DNA of 64,000 bases from Arenicola marina (taxonomy: Eukaryota; Annelida; Polychaeta; Arenicolidae). The stretch covers positions 30,187,670 through 30,251,669 of the forward strand of contig OZ025248.1 in NCBI GenBank assembly GCA_964019135.1, written 5' to 3'. Both the position numbers and the translations under genes were made by a program. The notes under the pieces are model-generated. The model saw only the letters and a program-made list of their open reading frames with translations. It was not told the DNA's origin and did no database searches. Of this stretch, positions 36,196 to 46,858 are shown piece after piece (position 1 is the stretch's first letter; every line of letters begins with the position of its first letter).

Positions 36196-39100
36196 GCTGT
36201 CAACACCGCGTTCAGGGCCTAAATGCTATAGCATATAGATCCGCTGTGCAATATATAAATCTAAATAAAGCAAATGTCTTGGCGCGAGACAAAAACCGGA
36301 CCCTAATTCTGTCACACTTTCATCATATCACGAACAGTTGCGTCATCTAAGAGCTATATACTCATTTTTTGTACTACCAATACTAGAAACTACTGCAGCA
36401 ACGACTGTATTCTCAGGATAAATGACAGTTGTACGCTCGTAGCGACACGGCGCTTTAAACTTCTTTCGATTTCGGGGCCCCACGGGTATCGGCTGACAAC
36501 AAATACCCTTTTCCCAGTCTGGCAGGTGTAAAGAGTAGCAGCTGGGTAAAATTATTTACAGCGTGGTTCTTTATGCGCGTCCATTACTTGACCTCCACAT
36601 TCATCACATATTCAAACCTCCGAACAAGCAGTCTAGCTTTTCTTGGCTTCAAAAAAAAACTCTACGATATATGAAAAACAACAAGGACCGGAAATATGTC
36701 GTGAACCAATTGAATCAACAATTACTAATGGGAGCATTCTGCTTATTTAGTCTGTAGGCGTTGATCAAAACTTAAATGGTACCTGAACCGTGGTTAGACG
36801 TCTTGACAACCTGATAACGATTTTCGTTAATGGCGGAATAAAATGGCCGCCCAGCTCAATTCAGGACAAGATCGCAATATTTTAAATGCCATAACAATAA
36901 TGGTTGGTCAAAAAATATAGGTCATTACACCAAAAGTGCAACACTAATATTCAGATTTGTGAAGAGATCAAACAAAGTGCGATTTTCAGTAATGGGAGAA
37001 TAACATGGCAGCCACGGTCGACAAAGGCTGAATTCGTGATGGCTCCCTCCATGTCTGGAAATATTGCGGAGGGTGTTCGCCTGGACTATTGGTGGCGACA
37101 GTGGCATCCGGTCATCTTCAGCCGCTCAGAATCACATTGGGTGTTCAAATTAAGTTTATTTAAGTTCCATTTAATGATAGCTTATTAGTATTCATCACAA
37201 TTCAAATAGCATAGACACGTAAATATAAGCAAACCCCTAGGGTCAATTTTGAAAATAATTAAACGCATTGTTAGTTGTTTTTTAGTTATTTATTTTATAA
37301 CAAAGCTTGACGATGCCAAGAATAAACATGTAAATAACATCCAAATAACTTGCACAACTGATGTGGTTCTTCCCGATAAACTCACTGAGTATTGTCAACA
37401 ATCGGCGTTGCAGCATGGCCATCAGCTTTCCCCATAGGAAATACAACGTGTCCAAGATAGATTATAGGGTCGGGCTTGCGTGTGCGTCTTACATGGTATA
37501 ACGAACCGCAGACAAGCCGGTGTGACATGCGGAAGTGTCCCCCTTATACAAAATACATGATATCGAGACCCTCTCCGCTTCCTGTGTTCGTACAGTGCCA
37601 TTCTGGTAGAAACAGGGGGGGGGGGGGGGTGGCATCTCCGCATGGGGAACAATCCCGCCTACCATACCGGCGCCGGCTGTTTGGCGCTGACCTATCCAAC
37701 ACTTGTCATTCTCCCACTAGTGAGCGTACAATGTATCCACTGTATCCATTTCTACTGTAGCATTCAATTGGAATTAATAGACGGGTGTGCAAGAGATATC
37801 TTGCGACTACCGATAAAAATACGTTTAATGGATAACGTGTCAAATCGTTGATCAATATCATCTTCGAACGACCTTCACAACATGGACGGCAATCAAAACA
37901 AATCTATGACTGTTTACACAAAACAAATATAGTACAAAAACACTTTCAATAAATAAGCCTTTCGTAAAGAATTGCGGTCGGATCTCCAATATACTGGCAC
38001 AGACACAAAGTTGTAAAGCATGTGAGACATTCATAAAACAACACAAGGGTAAAGCATGAGCCATGCATAAAACAACACAAGGGTAAAGCATGAGCTATTC
38101 ATAGCCAACATAAGACGATACCAACAAATCACCAAAAAGATTCCGTATTGTAGTGGTCGCGACAAGTCATTGCTTCGCTTCCTTATTGTTAGGTTGACAT
38201 AACCAAGGATAAATGTGTGTATCCGCGTCGGCGTTGGCCGAGTAGGGCGCTAAATAAAGAATGGACGACTCTTCGACAAAAACAGACAAACTGCAGTTCA
38301 AACTACACAGATCATTCCGTCGCTATCATGGTCCGACCCATGCAACTGCGCGACTTCTCAACCCAATTAAAGGTCGTTTGGGGAAACCACAAATACATTT
38401 AGACTGAACCAGGCTTTGGCTAGCACCCAGGGTCTATCGTTATCCAAGGTGACAATAAAGCAAAGTGCCTTTTATCAACACAGCCAACGATTGGCTTTAT
38501 TACTTCGTACCATTTGTCTCTCCCTTTGTCATACTGCCCATAAGAAGCTAAAATCTGACAATACTCAGCCATATCACAAAATCACAATGTTGTGTGCCAC
38601 ATAATGTCATAACAGAAATAGTGACTTTAATAAATAATGGTAGAAAAAATACTGCATTTCGAAGCGATCAGTCAGCTGTCATTTTGAATGTCAATACAAA
38701 CTCCATGTTGAACCAGCTGTCATTTAGTATTAGCATTATCCAATGCACCACTATTGTTATTGAGAATGGCTTTATCAAATACATAAATATTCAGCTGTAA
38801 TTGAGAATGACAATAGGAAACGCACGATGTCAACAAGCAATTGAAAAATTATGAAGACCAATGCGACCATCGCGCCCTTTACTTGACAATGGTATCACCT
38901 CTAACCTCAGATTATTTGGTAACATACAAATAACACTGACAATATCAAACATCGACCATCTGGAACGTTTAACAAGGCATAATAGATCAAACCCGTTTGT
39001 CCTCCCCTTCTTCCTTCTGGTTCAACTTGTCCGTGAACAGATCCAATGAAGGCGCCATCACATTCCTTCTTCTTCGACATCGCGCCATAGTTTTAACAAC

Positions 39101-39382
39101 AGTACATGGGCAACTTACTACACAACACTAAGACATATACAAATAGGCTCCCATCCTATAGTAAAACACCTAACTTACAAACACGTATTACACCAATGGA
39201 TGCATTCATCTCGTGATGCACAACGTATAAGTATATAATACTTATCACGTAATACTGCAAAAGTATCGGACTGGTTGAGGTTTGGTACAAGCAGGACCGC
39301 TCGATATGGCGTGACAAAGGTTTCATCACGAAGCATGGTTAAACCTTGATACAATTTTTTATCCAGGCGTTATCAGGGGACG
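36196..39382. other. Non-genic stretch downstream of RD3
   Basis: No conserved exon recognised. Poly-G at 37616-37629. The part nearest 39383 is expected to be RD3 3' UTR; TTTATT (AATAAA on the minus strand) near 38494 is one possible poly(A) signal. Confidence 0.4.
38010..38100. repeat. 35-bp tandem repeat, about 3 copies
   Basis: Units of the form CATAAAACAACACAAGGGTA followed by AAGCATGAGCCATG. The first copy is more diverged (GTAAAGCATGTGAGACATT). Confidence 0.8.
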
Positions 39383-40024
39383 TTATACCGGGAGGTTGTC
39401 GACGCACTGGAAGGCTCCTATACTGCCGTCGGACGGAGTGCTGTAGGATAGCGACCCGGAGTTGCCTGTGGCTGTGGCAGAGCTACCGGAGAAAGAGATG
39501 GAGGCTATCGAGTGCTGCATCTCCAGATCCTCGTCGTCCGGCACGTTGAGCGGCGTGATCTTCCTGGAGCTGATCGGTCGGATCTTGGTGAGGCTCGTCA
39601 GGCTCTTGGTCAGCCATTCCGGAATGGTTTCCTCCCGCGGCCGACCTTCCAGCACCGTCAGGATGACGGCCCGGAGCAGCGGTCCCAACTCGCGGGACTC
39701 CGGCTGGCGCAGGAGGCTGTCGCGGAAGGCCGTCATCACGCGGCCGCATTCCTCGGGCTTCACCTTCAGGCAGAGTTCTTCCAGCTCCAATCGCTCCAGC
39801 TGGGGCATCTCGTAGGGCTTGGTGGTGGTGGAGGCCAGCCAGCTGTAGTCCACGCCGCCCGAGGCCTGGCGGCGCGACTCCTGCTCGGCCTCTTGCCGCT
39901 GCTGGTCCAACTCCCGCAGCTGGTAGTCCAGCTCGGCCATCAGGGACTCGGCCACCATGACGCTCTCGTTCTTCTCCGGAGGATGGTCTCCGCTCCACGA
40001 CCGCAGCCACGATGTTAAAGGCAT
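39383..40024 (-). CDS. RD3: RD3 homologue (retinal degeneration 3 family)
   Basis: 213 residues against about 195 in mammals. The start at 40024 gives MPLTSWLRSW, like the family N-terminus; an upstream in-frame ATG at 40081 is less likely. Residues 20-53 form a coiled-coil helix (VAESLMAELDYQLRELDQQR), then the family signature GVDYSWLAS at 57-65 and the helical block QLERLELEELCLKVKPEECG at 75-94. The C-terminal tail (about 150-213) is Ser-rich and variable. Vertebrate RD3 binds photoreceptor guanylate cyclases, keeps them inactive in transit from the ER and supports their delivery to outer segments; whether this holds here is inference. No intron interrupts the frame. It could represent the common ancestor of RD3 and RD3L. 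Plus-strand open frames over it are shadows. Confidence 0.88.
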   Translation of the reverse strand: MPLTSWLRSWSGDHPPEKNESVMVAESLMAELDYQLRELDQQRQEAEQESRRQASGGVDYSWLASTTTKPYEMPQLERLELEELCLKVKPEECGRVMTAFRDSLLRQPESRELGPLLRAVILTVLEGRPREETIPEWLTKSLTSLTKIRPISSRKITPLNVPDDEDLEMQHSIASISFSGSSATATGNSGSLSYSTPSDGSIGAFQCVDNLPV

Positions 40025-40205
40025 GACGTCACAGCTAGGGACCCGCAAGGGAAAGTGTTGTGACGTCACCACGACTCTCACTAACAGCGCGGCTTGCGGG
40101 ACGTCACCACGATTCTCACCGTTATATCGTCAATAAACAGCGCGGTTTGAGTGACGCCAGCGAGAGTCTTAGTGGCAGCGTGGGTCTTGTGACGTCACCA
40201 AGATT
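40022..40205 (-). promoter_or_regulatory. CRE-like TGACGTCA cluster at the RD3 start
   Basis: Full palindromic TGACGTCA occurs near 40023-40030 (overlapping the proposed ATG), 40060-40067 and 40190-40197, with a partial GGACGTCACC near 40099. The blocks around them are themselves duplicated (CGTCACCACGATTCTCACC and similar). CREB/ATF or bZIP binding is predicted from the motif; promoter function is inference. Confidence 0.55.
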
Positions 40206-42287
40206 CTTTGTCACAACCTAATTGATGTGATTCTCAGTTGCTGTATGGTTTGGCTTGTGGTCGGCTAAGTTGGCCTCCTTCACTGCCGCGGAAGAAAGCT
40301 TCAACTACATACAAATAGCACTGAAACAAAAGAAACAAATTATATATATATTTCTTTTCTTTTTTACCCCTTTAGTAGATCAGCTTGTATATGTGACTAA
40401 TAAGACAAATATATTTTCACATTTGACATCTAGGCATACACTTTTAGCATACCAGGAATATGCTGCCCATCTTAAAACGTCACTGCATGTATATGGCTTG
40501 ACAAAATTTATATACCAATAACAACTATGGTAGTTATTCTAGACAAGGTTTTGAAGTTAACACTCATCTTGGATCAAACTAGTCTCCACCATGAGTGATC
40601 TCTTAATTTCAGATAAACTTTTACCTCCCAATTGCCTAGATTTGACTTAAAGTCAAAGCTTTAGAGTAACATGAATGACAAACTCCCATAATGCACTCTT
40701 CTTGCAATGGTACCCGGTAGGTTTTGCATTTGTTGTTTTAAATGTTCTTTTTTTCAGATGTACAGGTACTTGCTCCAAGAGCTACCAAGGTGATCGAGTT
40801 ACAAAAGGCCTCCCTCATCTGCCTGAAATAAGTATGTATTCTGTGAAAACCATAATGATTTTCTGCTGGTCCATTGGCTGAGCTACATAATGATACTGGA
40901 CAGTCAAATTCTACATGCATTGATTTTATACATAATTCCCAGTTTATATGAAATTTAGTTTTTATTCGATTTTGAGCGTTTTCCGTTTTGAGATGACAGT
41001 GGTGTGTGGAAGAGGAAAGCACGGAGAACCACACAGCCTACTATACCTGGAACGAGCAGAATAAGATGGTGTGCGTTAAAAGATGGAAAGTACACGTTCA
41101 AGAGGCAAGCAAACAATAAGACTGTCTACATGGCTCTTGACCTCTAACCCAACCCAGATGACGTTCTTGTATTTTGTAGATATTACACCACCCATATAAA
41201 AGCGGACAGTAACTACAAGAGGCATATAACCTGGGTGACGTCAACACCCTCTAGGATCAGCAATGCTGAAACACTAAATAAAGGAATAGCTAGGCATTTT
41301 TCCAGGGTGTATTCTCCACTACAAAAGGCAGTCGAAATTGGTGGACAATCATCACACAAGACTGGAGGTTATGCTATCTATCTAAACACAGCTTGGCGAA
41401 CAGAAGACATGCGCCGATTATATTCACTAGAAGGATAAGGTGCCATCTGTCATTATATACACACAGAACATATTTGAAGCAGATGTGTTGTATATCTGAC
41501 AGTTCCTCAGTTCTGAGAATAGAGAGAATATTTACTTGGGAAATGTTTTTGTGTCTGTCATGATACAAACACAAAGGATCATAGTGTAAAGATGGCAGCC
41601 CAAACCCCATAATGTTTGGACCCATCCTTCTCCATGGCACTTCTACCTTCCGAGGTATATGCCGCTTGTATTAATCACTTCAGCGACTGCTTTGCGATCG
41701 AATAATCAGCTTTCATCCAGCCATTTGAGAGATATTCTTTGGACAAGATCTTATATACAGGATTTCTAAAAACAATGTCAACCACTATTTAAAAAACAAA
41801 GTGGAACAAAAAGCTCAGACTGACAGGATATAACTAAAGCTGTATTCAGAGAAAGCTGAGTATTTGGGCATAGATGACACCATTGTTTTTGACCAAAGAC
41901 TGAAAAACATTCTGGTGGACAATACAACAATTACTGAGTACACTCCTAAAATATGCGGTGTTTGAGCCTTCACAATGTCACAACATTGCACACGGCTGGA
42001 CAACCAACAGTTAATCAGCATATCATATCTTGAAAGCTGCCACAAACTGGAAGACACCGTCACTACCTGAACTCATCGGGAAACTGGAGAACGATATCAC
42101 CAATCAGGAATAGGACATTGAGCCCTTATCAGATTTGCAAATTTTGGCACCGACAGGTAGCACTACCAACTGATAATGACAGAGTAGACAGTATAATGAC
42201 CAATTAGCGCTGGAATCAGCGCAGGAGAACAGAGAAGACAACAACAAAGAAACCAAAGTTACTCATTGATTTAATTATATTATGTAA
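40206..42287. other. Non-genic stretch upstream of RD3
   Basis: No conserved exon recognised. Short open frames only, without domains. Confidence 0.4.
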
Positions 42288-43165
42288 ATAAATAGCATGC
42301 AATGATTATCAAGGACACACACATTCACAACTATGGACAGATATTAATTGACCTAATGTGGGTCATGTTATCAGTCTGTTCCTGGCCAATTATGCTCCCA
42401 TTTTTTTGTGACACCGAAAATTACGCTGCTCGGACAAGGCATGCCCCAGGTTGCCCATCGATTCAGGCATCGTTATGGCGTACAGATGGGACATCGATTG
42501 ACATGGTCATAATGATACAAGGTCATAACTGATTGTCCTTGTGTTTGCACTACTCCTATATGAGCCACATCCTGTGAGAACCAATTGCGGAACCAGGGAG
42601 GGGATGACAGGATGCGGTGGGGTGATGGGGCCGGAAGGCCACATGTATCAGCTGGGGTGAACGCTTCTTATATGGCATGTGCTAATGTAAAGTTGCTCAT
42701 ATGGTTTGAACATATATTAAACACCATATGAAAGAGACCATAAGGAGGCAAGTTGGTGGCATATACAGGTGTTGTCTTGATCAACCATATCTGAAGGACC
42801 CAGTGCCACTCGACTCTACAATTATAAAATAACATTATCGACCTATGCTGGGGGTGGAGAAGGAAAGCGGTATTTCCGTTCCTCTGGGATAGGCTTTTAA
42901 ATTTACCGATAATTGGGATTGACAAAAATAATTCTTCATGAACTTGGAATGACATATTTGCCAACCAATGTGATCGAGTATTTTCATTAATCGTGAACTG
43001 GAATTTTAAAACTTAACCATGTCTATGAATTAGGAAATGGCCAATTTATATCCTGGAGTATACGCCTCTTCTATTGTATACAGGGAGTTCTCCTTTTAAT
43101 TCAACGTGACCTGGGAATAAAGAAATGTATTCTTCGTGACTTGGGGGCACGACCCCCTTTGCCCC
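42288..43165. repeat. Segmental duplication, copy B
   Basis: Collinear with 35316-36195 on the same strand, with moderate divergence and loss of the long G run (GGGGGTGGAGAAGG instead). Includes copy 3 of the G-tract/C-tract repeat from about 42848. Confidence 0.9.
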
Positions 43166-43179
43166 ACCCCCCCAGCTGG

Positions 43180-43565
43180 TATGGGTAAACCACGAAACGG
43201 ACTCCGTTTCGCGAAACGGAGCGAAACGGAGCATCAATAGGCAAAACAGAGTGATTGGGTGGCCGTATTGGCGGTAATGGTATTGTGACGTTATAAACTA
43301 CGAACTATTACATGTTATGCAGCAAGGTATATCCATTAGCCATTTCTCACATTAGCTACAATAATTTCACTAAGAACGTGTTTGCTTGGATTTAGCAAAT
43401 GTTGCAGTTTCCCCTTCCCTAATGGATATACCTTGCTGCATAACATGTAATAGTTCATAGTTTATAACGTCACAATACCATTACCGCCAATACGGCCACC
43501 CAATCACTCTGTTTCGCCCATTGGCATTGATGCTCCGTTTCGCTCCGTTTCGTGGTTTACCCATA
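43180..43565. mobile_element. Palindromic foldback element (386 bp)
   Basis: Near-perfect inverted arms 43180-43339 and 43419-43565, starting TATGGGTAAACCACGAAACG, separated by about 80 bp. The left arm carries a short internal duplication (GGACTCCGTTTCGCGAAAC). No coding capacity. Confidence 0.85.
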
Positions 43566-43612
43566 GTGGCCATACCGCCCCCAGCTAGATCTATAAGCCT
43601 AAAAAGCTTATT

Positions 43613-43758
43613 CACAGGTGCCTCAATCGTGGGCGGGTGGGGCGGGAGGGCGGCTTCACACATATGTCACATAAAGAGATCTCTTTATATGACATGTGTG
43701 AAGGGTTTCGTGTGAACAGGTGAAGCCCCCCCTCCCGCCCACGATTGAGGCGCCTGTG
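43613..43758. mobile_element. Short palindromic element (146 bp)
   Basis: Outer arms CACAGGTGCCTCAATCGTGG and the inverted CCACGATTGAGGCGCCTGTG. The centre is a hairpin, CTTCACACATATGTCACATA against TATATGACATGTGTGAAG, around 43680. It sits only 47 bp from the previous palindrome. Confidence 0.75.
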
Positions 43759-43859
43759 CCTGTGCCAGCTGTGGCTTAATAAGCCTTATTAGGCCTAAAG
43801 GAAATTTCCTATTAAATGTAAGCTTAAATATATTTACGCACGTGGCTCAATAAACACTT

Positions 43860-46100
43860 TACCTGGCGGCTGTCTCTGTCGATTAAACCACACGCATCCG
43901 TTACCAGAAATACAACTGAACCGCACTTCTGAAGATAACGACGTCAAATTTGTAAACAAACGCTCTCCTGTCACACCTGGAGAACTGTCTCACCCGACCA
44001 ACTCATATATATGCCAATAGTAGTTCGCTGTTTCGCCACCAGGGCGATAACGCGCTGGATTTTGAGTTTTGGGTTTTATGTCCCCTGGTGGCGGACGACG
44101 CGCGTTGATAGCCAAATATATAATCGACTGTAGGTCGAATACACTTTCTTCAAAGTGGCCAGATTCATTGCATCGTATGGTTTCAACACATCCATTATTA
44201 AAAAAAAAAAAAATAAGTCACCGCGCGTGCTAAATGAATAATTCATCAATCTATAGGCTATACGTTCCACAATGCGTTACCGTCAAAGGAGCTTAGATAG
44301 GCTGCAGCGGCGGATCAACGAAGTTGAATGCCCCCAATTACTAAGCCATCGAAGCTGTTAAAGGGGAATCGACTGAGTTGTATAGGGAGCACTGAAAACG
44401 GGGGCGGAGGCGTTGCATGAGAATGACCGGGGGCGTCCTCGTTTTTTAGAACCTGGAGTGCATGGGAGGGGGTCCATCAATTATTAGAAACATATATCAA
44501 TATTAACAACTACGTCATATTTGGCATGGCCATGCGCTATTGTGATGAAATTCGTATTTTCATAATTGGCATTCTCCGCATCTAGGAGGCAATATGTTGA
44601 CTTCTATACTAATAAAATGAAGCTGTCTGTCCCACTATGCGCATGGTGACCTTACCAGGCCTGTCTCCAACGCATCACGGGGTGCAGGCCTGGTAAATGG
44701 TGACCATGTTTGCGGCGGGCTACCTGGCTTAGTGCCAACAGTAATAATATTTCTCCCAACGCCTTATCGCCCGAACAGTCATCAAAACAAACAAATCCCG
44801 TACTGTCTCGCGTCCACAACTTCCCATTAGTAGCAAGAGAACGAACTCGATCTGCCCAGGGAACCTTGCCTATTTGAATTGATTTGATCTTTTTGATCTT
44901 TGATCCAATTTTACAGTATAGTTAAGCGGTCTACACGTCAATTCTATAGACCAACCAGGACGTAAGGCAGATTTTATCCACTGAAGGTAGTAGTAATACG
45001 TTAAATGACGAACAACGGACGGGAAACAGCCCCTTTTTTAACTCAATCAATCCTTTTTTTTTACTCAATCAATGTATGAGCTTGGGCCTTAGTTTTACTG
45101 GACTGATATTCGTTTATATCGTGCTTTCGCCGTACTTTGAGTATTCTGTACTGTATGCACAAAAATTGCACAGGGTTTAAATATCCTTAACATATATGCC
45201 CCGTTATTCCGTAGCTCCCGGTCTCAATTTATGTCAATATGATTACTGATATTATTTCTGCTCAATGTCCATCTTCTGCCTGCTAATATTTGACGTATAA
45301 AACAAAATACTGTCATACTGTTACTTCTTTCGCTTATTACTACGAACGCTAGTTTAATAAATAGATGCGTAAGCTTACATGTATAATTAGTAGTATATAT
45401 CCTTCACATCCAGGTGGTACTTTTGGCTTTAAATAAATAGATATGTTTCTTAAAAAAAAATGACTTTCCTCCGTAGTTCTTTTAGATAGACTTGTTTTTC
45501 CTGTTTAACGAATGGCGGGATTCTTCACCTCGCGCTATTATCGCGCCAAATCAGTCCGGTGCGCTGCACGCAATTAAAGGCTTGCATACACTTACAAAAT
45601 TCGCCTTAAGAGAATTAATTAAGCCTCTGGGTAATTTGCAAACTTAATACAATGTACCAATTGAAGAGTATATTGAATCAATTGGAGTGGCTGTGTAAAA
45701 TGTGTCTCAATTATCAATTTTAGGTAACGCAGTCTAAATAAACTCGATCGGCCATGAACTTTAAATGATAAAAGCAGGTTTATTTTCGCGCAAATTGAAG
45801 TGAACGTGTGTTCCGGTTTAAGGGTTGATCCTGCTATTTACAAGTTCCCGAAGGATATATAAATATACAGATAAATGTTAACTGCTGAGAAAAACGGTAA
45901 AAGGTATGTACGTGTACGTTGCGTTGGATTTATAATATCTGGAATGGCACTTTACCCCGCAATGTTTTGTAACAGAATTTTCATCAAAGGGACACTATAG
46001 TACGAATGCCGCTCTTAAGTATTATGTTTATAACAGCAAACCAGAAGCTGAATTTATGTCACGAAACGTCAAATGGTCGCCTCGTATCATTATTCCTTAA
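43860..46100. other. Non-genic stretch
   Basis: AT-rich, with no recognised exon. Contains the possible Helitron start at 44603 and the hairpin at 44641-44708. Confidence 0.4.
44603..44708 (+). mobile_element. Possible Helitron 5' terminus with hairpin
   Basis: TCTATACTAATAAAATGAAG followed by CTGTCTGTCC resembles 5' termini of animal Helitrons. It is followed by an inverted repeat (ATGGTGACCTTACCAGGCCT at 44643 and its inverted copy ending near 44708). No 3' CTRR end or Rep/helicase sequence was identified. Confidence 0.25.
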
Positions 46101-46109
46101 AATCTAAAA

Positions 46110-46492
46110 AGTTGCATATCGAGCTCTTTCCCGCCAAAACAAGGTCAAAATAACAATAGGAATCAGCCAAGATGTGTTTAAAAAATATTCCACACATGCC
46201 AGACTGCCAAATGGAGTCTCTTAGCCTTGCTCGTGACATCAATTTGCCGCAGGTGCTCAACTTTGTGGTAAACGTCATCAGCCGGTTTTGTGGTTCGCGA
46301 TCCTTTGTCAGAAGTAGCAGTGTCTGTTCTGAGGTGTCTCGGGATGGACACGTTTGCCACATTACTGCTGAAACGGCGATTTTTATTAGGTTTCTGAATT
46401 TATAGCATGAAACAATCGAGTTTTCTGCATATTGTGAAATATATGTCGCCTAGCTGGGCTTAGTTGGGCGGGAAAGAGTTCGATATACAACT
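46110..46492. mobile_element. TTAA-type MITE family, copy 1
   Basis: Ends AGTTGCATATCGAGCTCTTT and the inverted copy ending CGATATACAACT. The right flank is TTAA (46493-46496); the left flank is degraded (CTAAA). About 35 bp of each end match the second copy at 49942-50341. Interior frames are shadows. Confidence 0.85.
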
Positions 46493-46745
46493 TTAACGTG
46501 CCATATATATGCGATATATAACGCGGTCCATATGTCTAATGTTGCTCCATAATATAATAATCAGGTATAATCAGATTACTAAACAAAAAATATTAGTCTT
46601 GGCTAAACACCTCAATTCTTACAATCCTAGACATCGATCTGCCGCTGATCTCTCAGTTTTTGCGTCCGCACAAGGCGACATCTTCGCTCCGACAACAGCC
46701 CTGTCCTATTATTGGATACGTTAATATCGTAAAACGTGAAATGTG

Positions 46746-46751
46746 TTTATT
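46746..46751 (-). terminator. Poly(A) signal of EFCAB10
   Basis: AATAAA on the minus strand (TTTATT on plus), 107 bp beyond the EFCAB10 stop codon. Position and strand fit. Confidence 0.6.
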
Positions 46752-46858
46752 CACACAACAAACAATTGGGTATAAATAGTTAAACAGTGAGCAATTATAC
46801 AATACAACTGCACCTGGACAATTATTTTTCAACAATGCTCAAACGTGCTCCAGCATTT

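Noticed and set aside
39512..40018. 168-codon plus-strand frame over RD3
   Set aside because: Shadow of the minus-strand RD3 frame; only the minus strand carries the conserved GVDYSWLAS motif.
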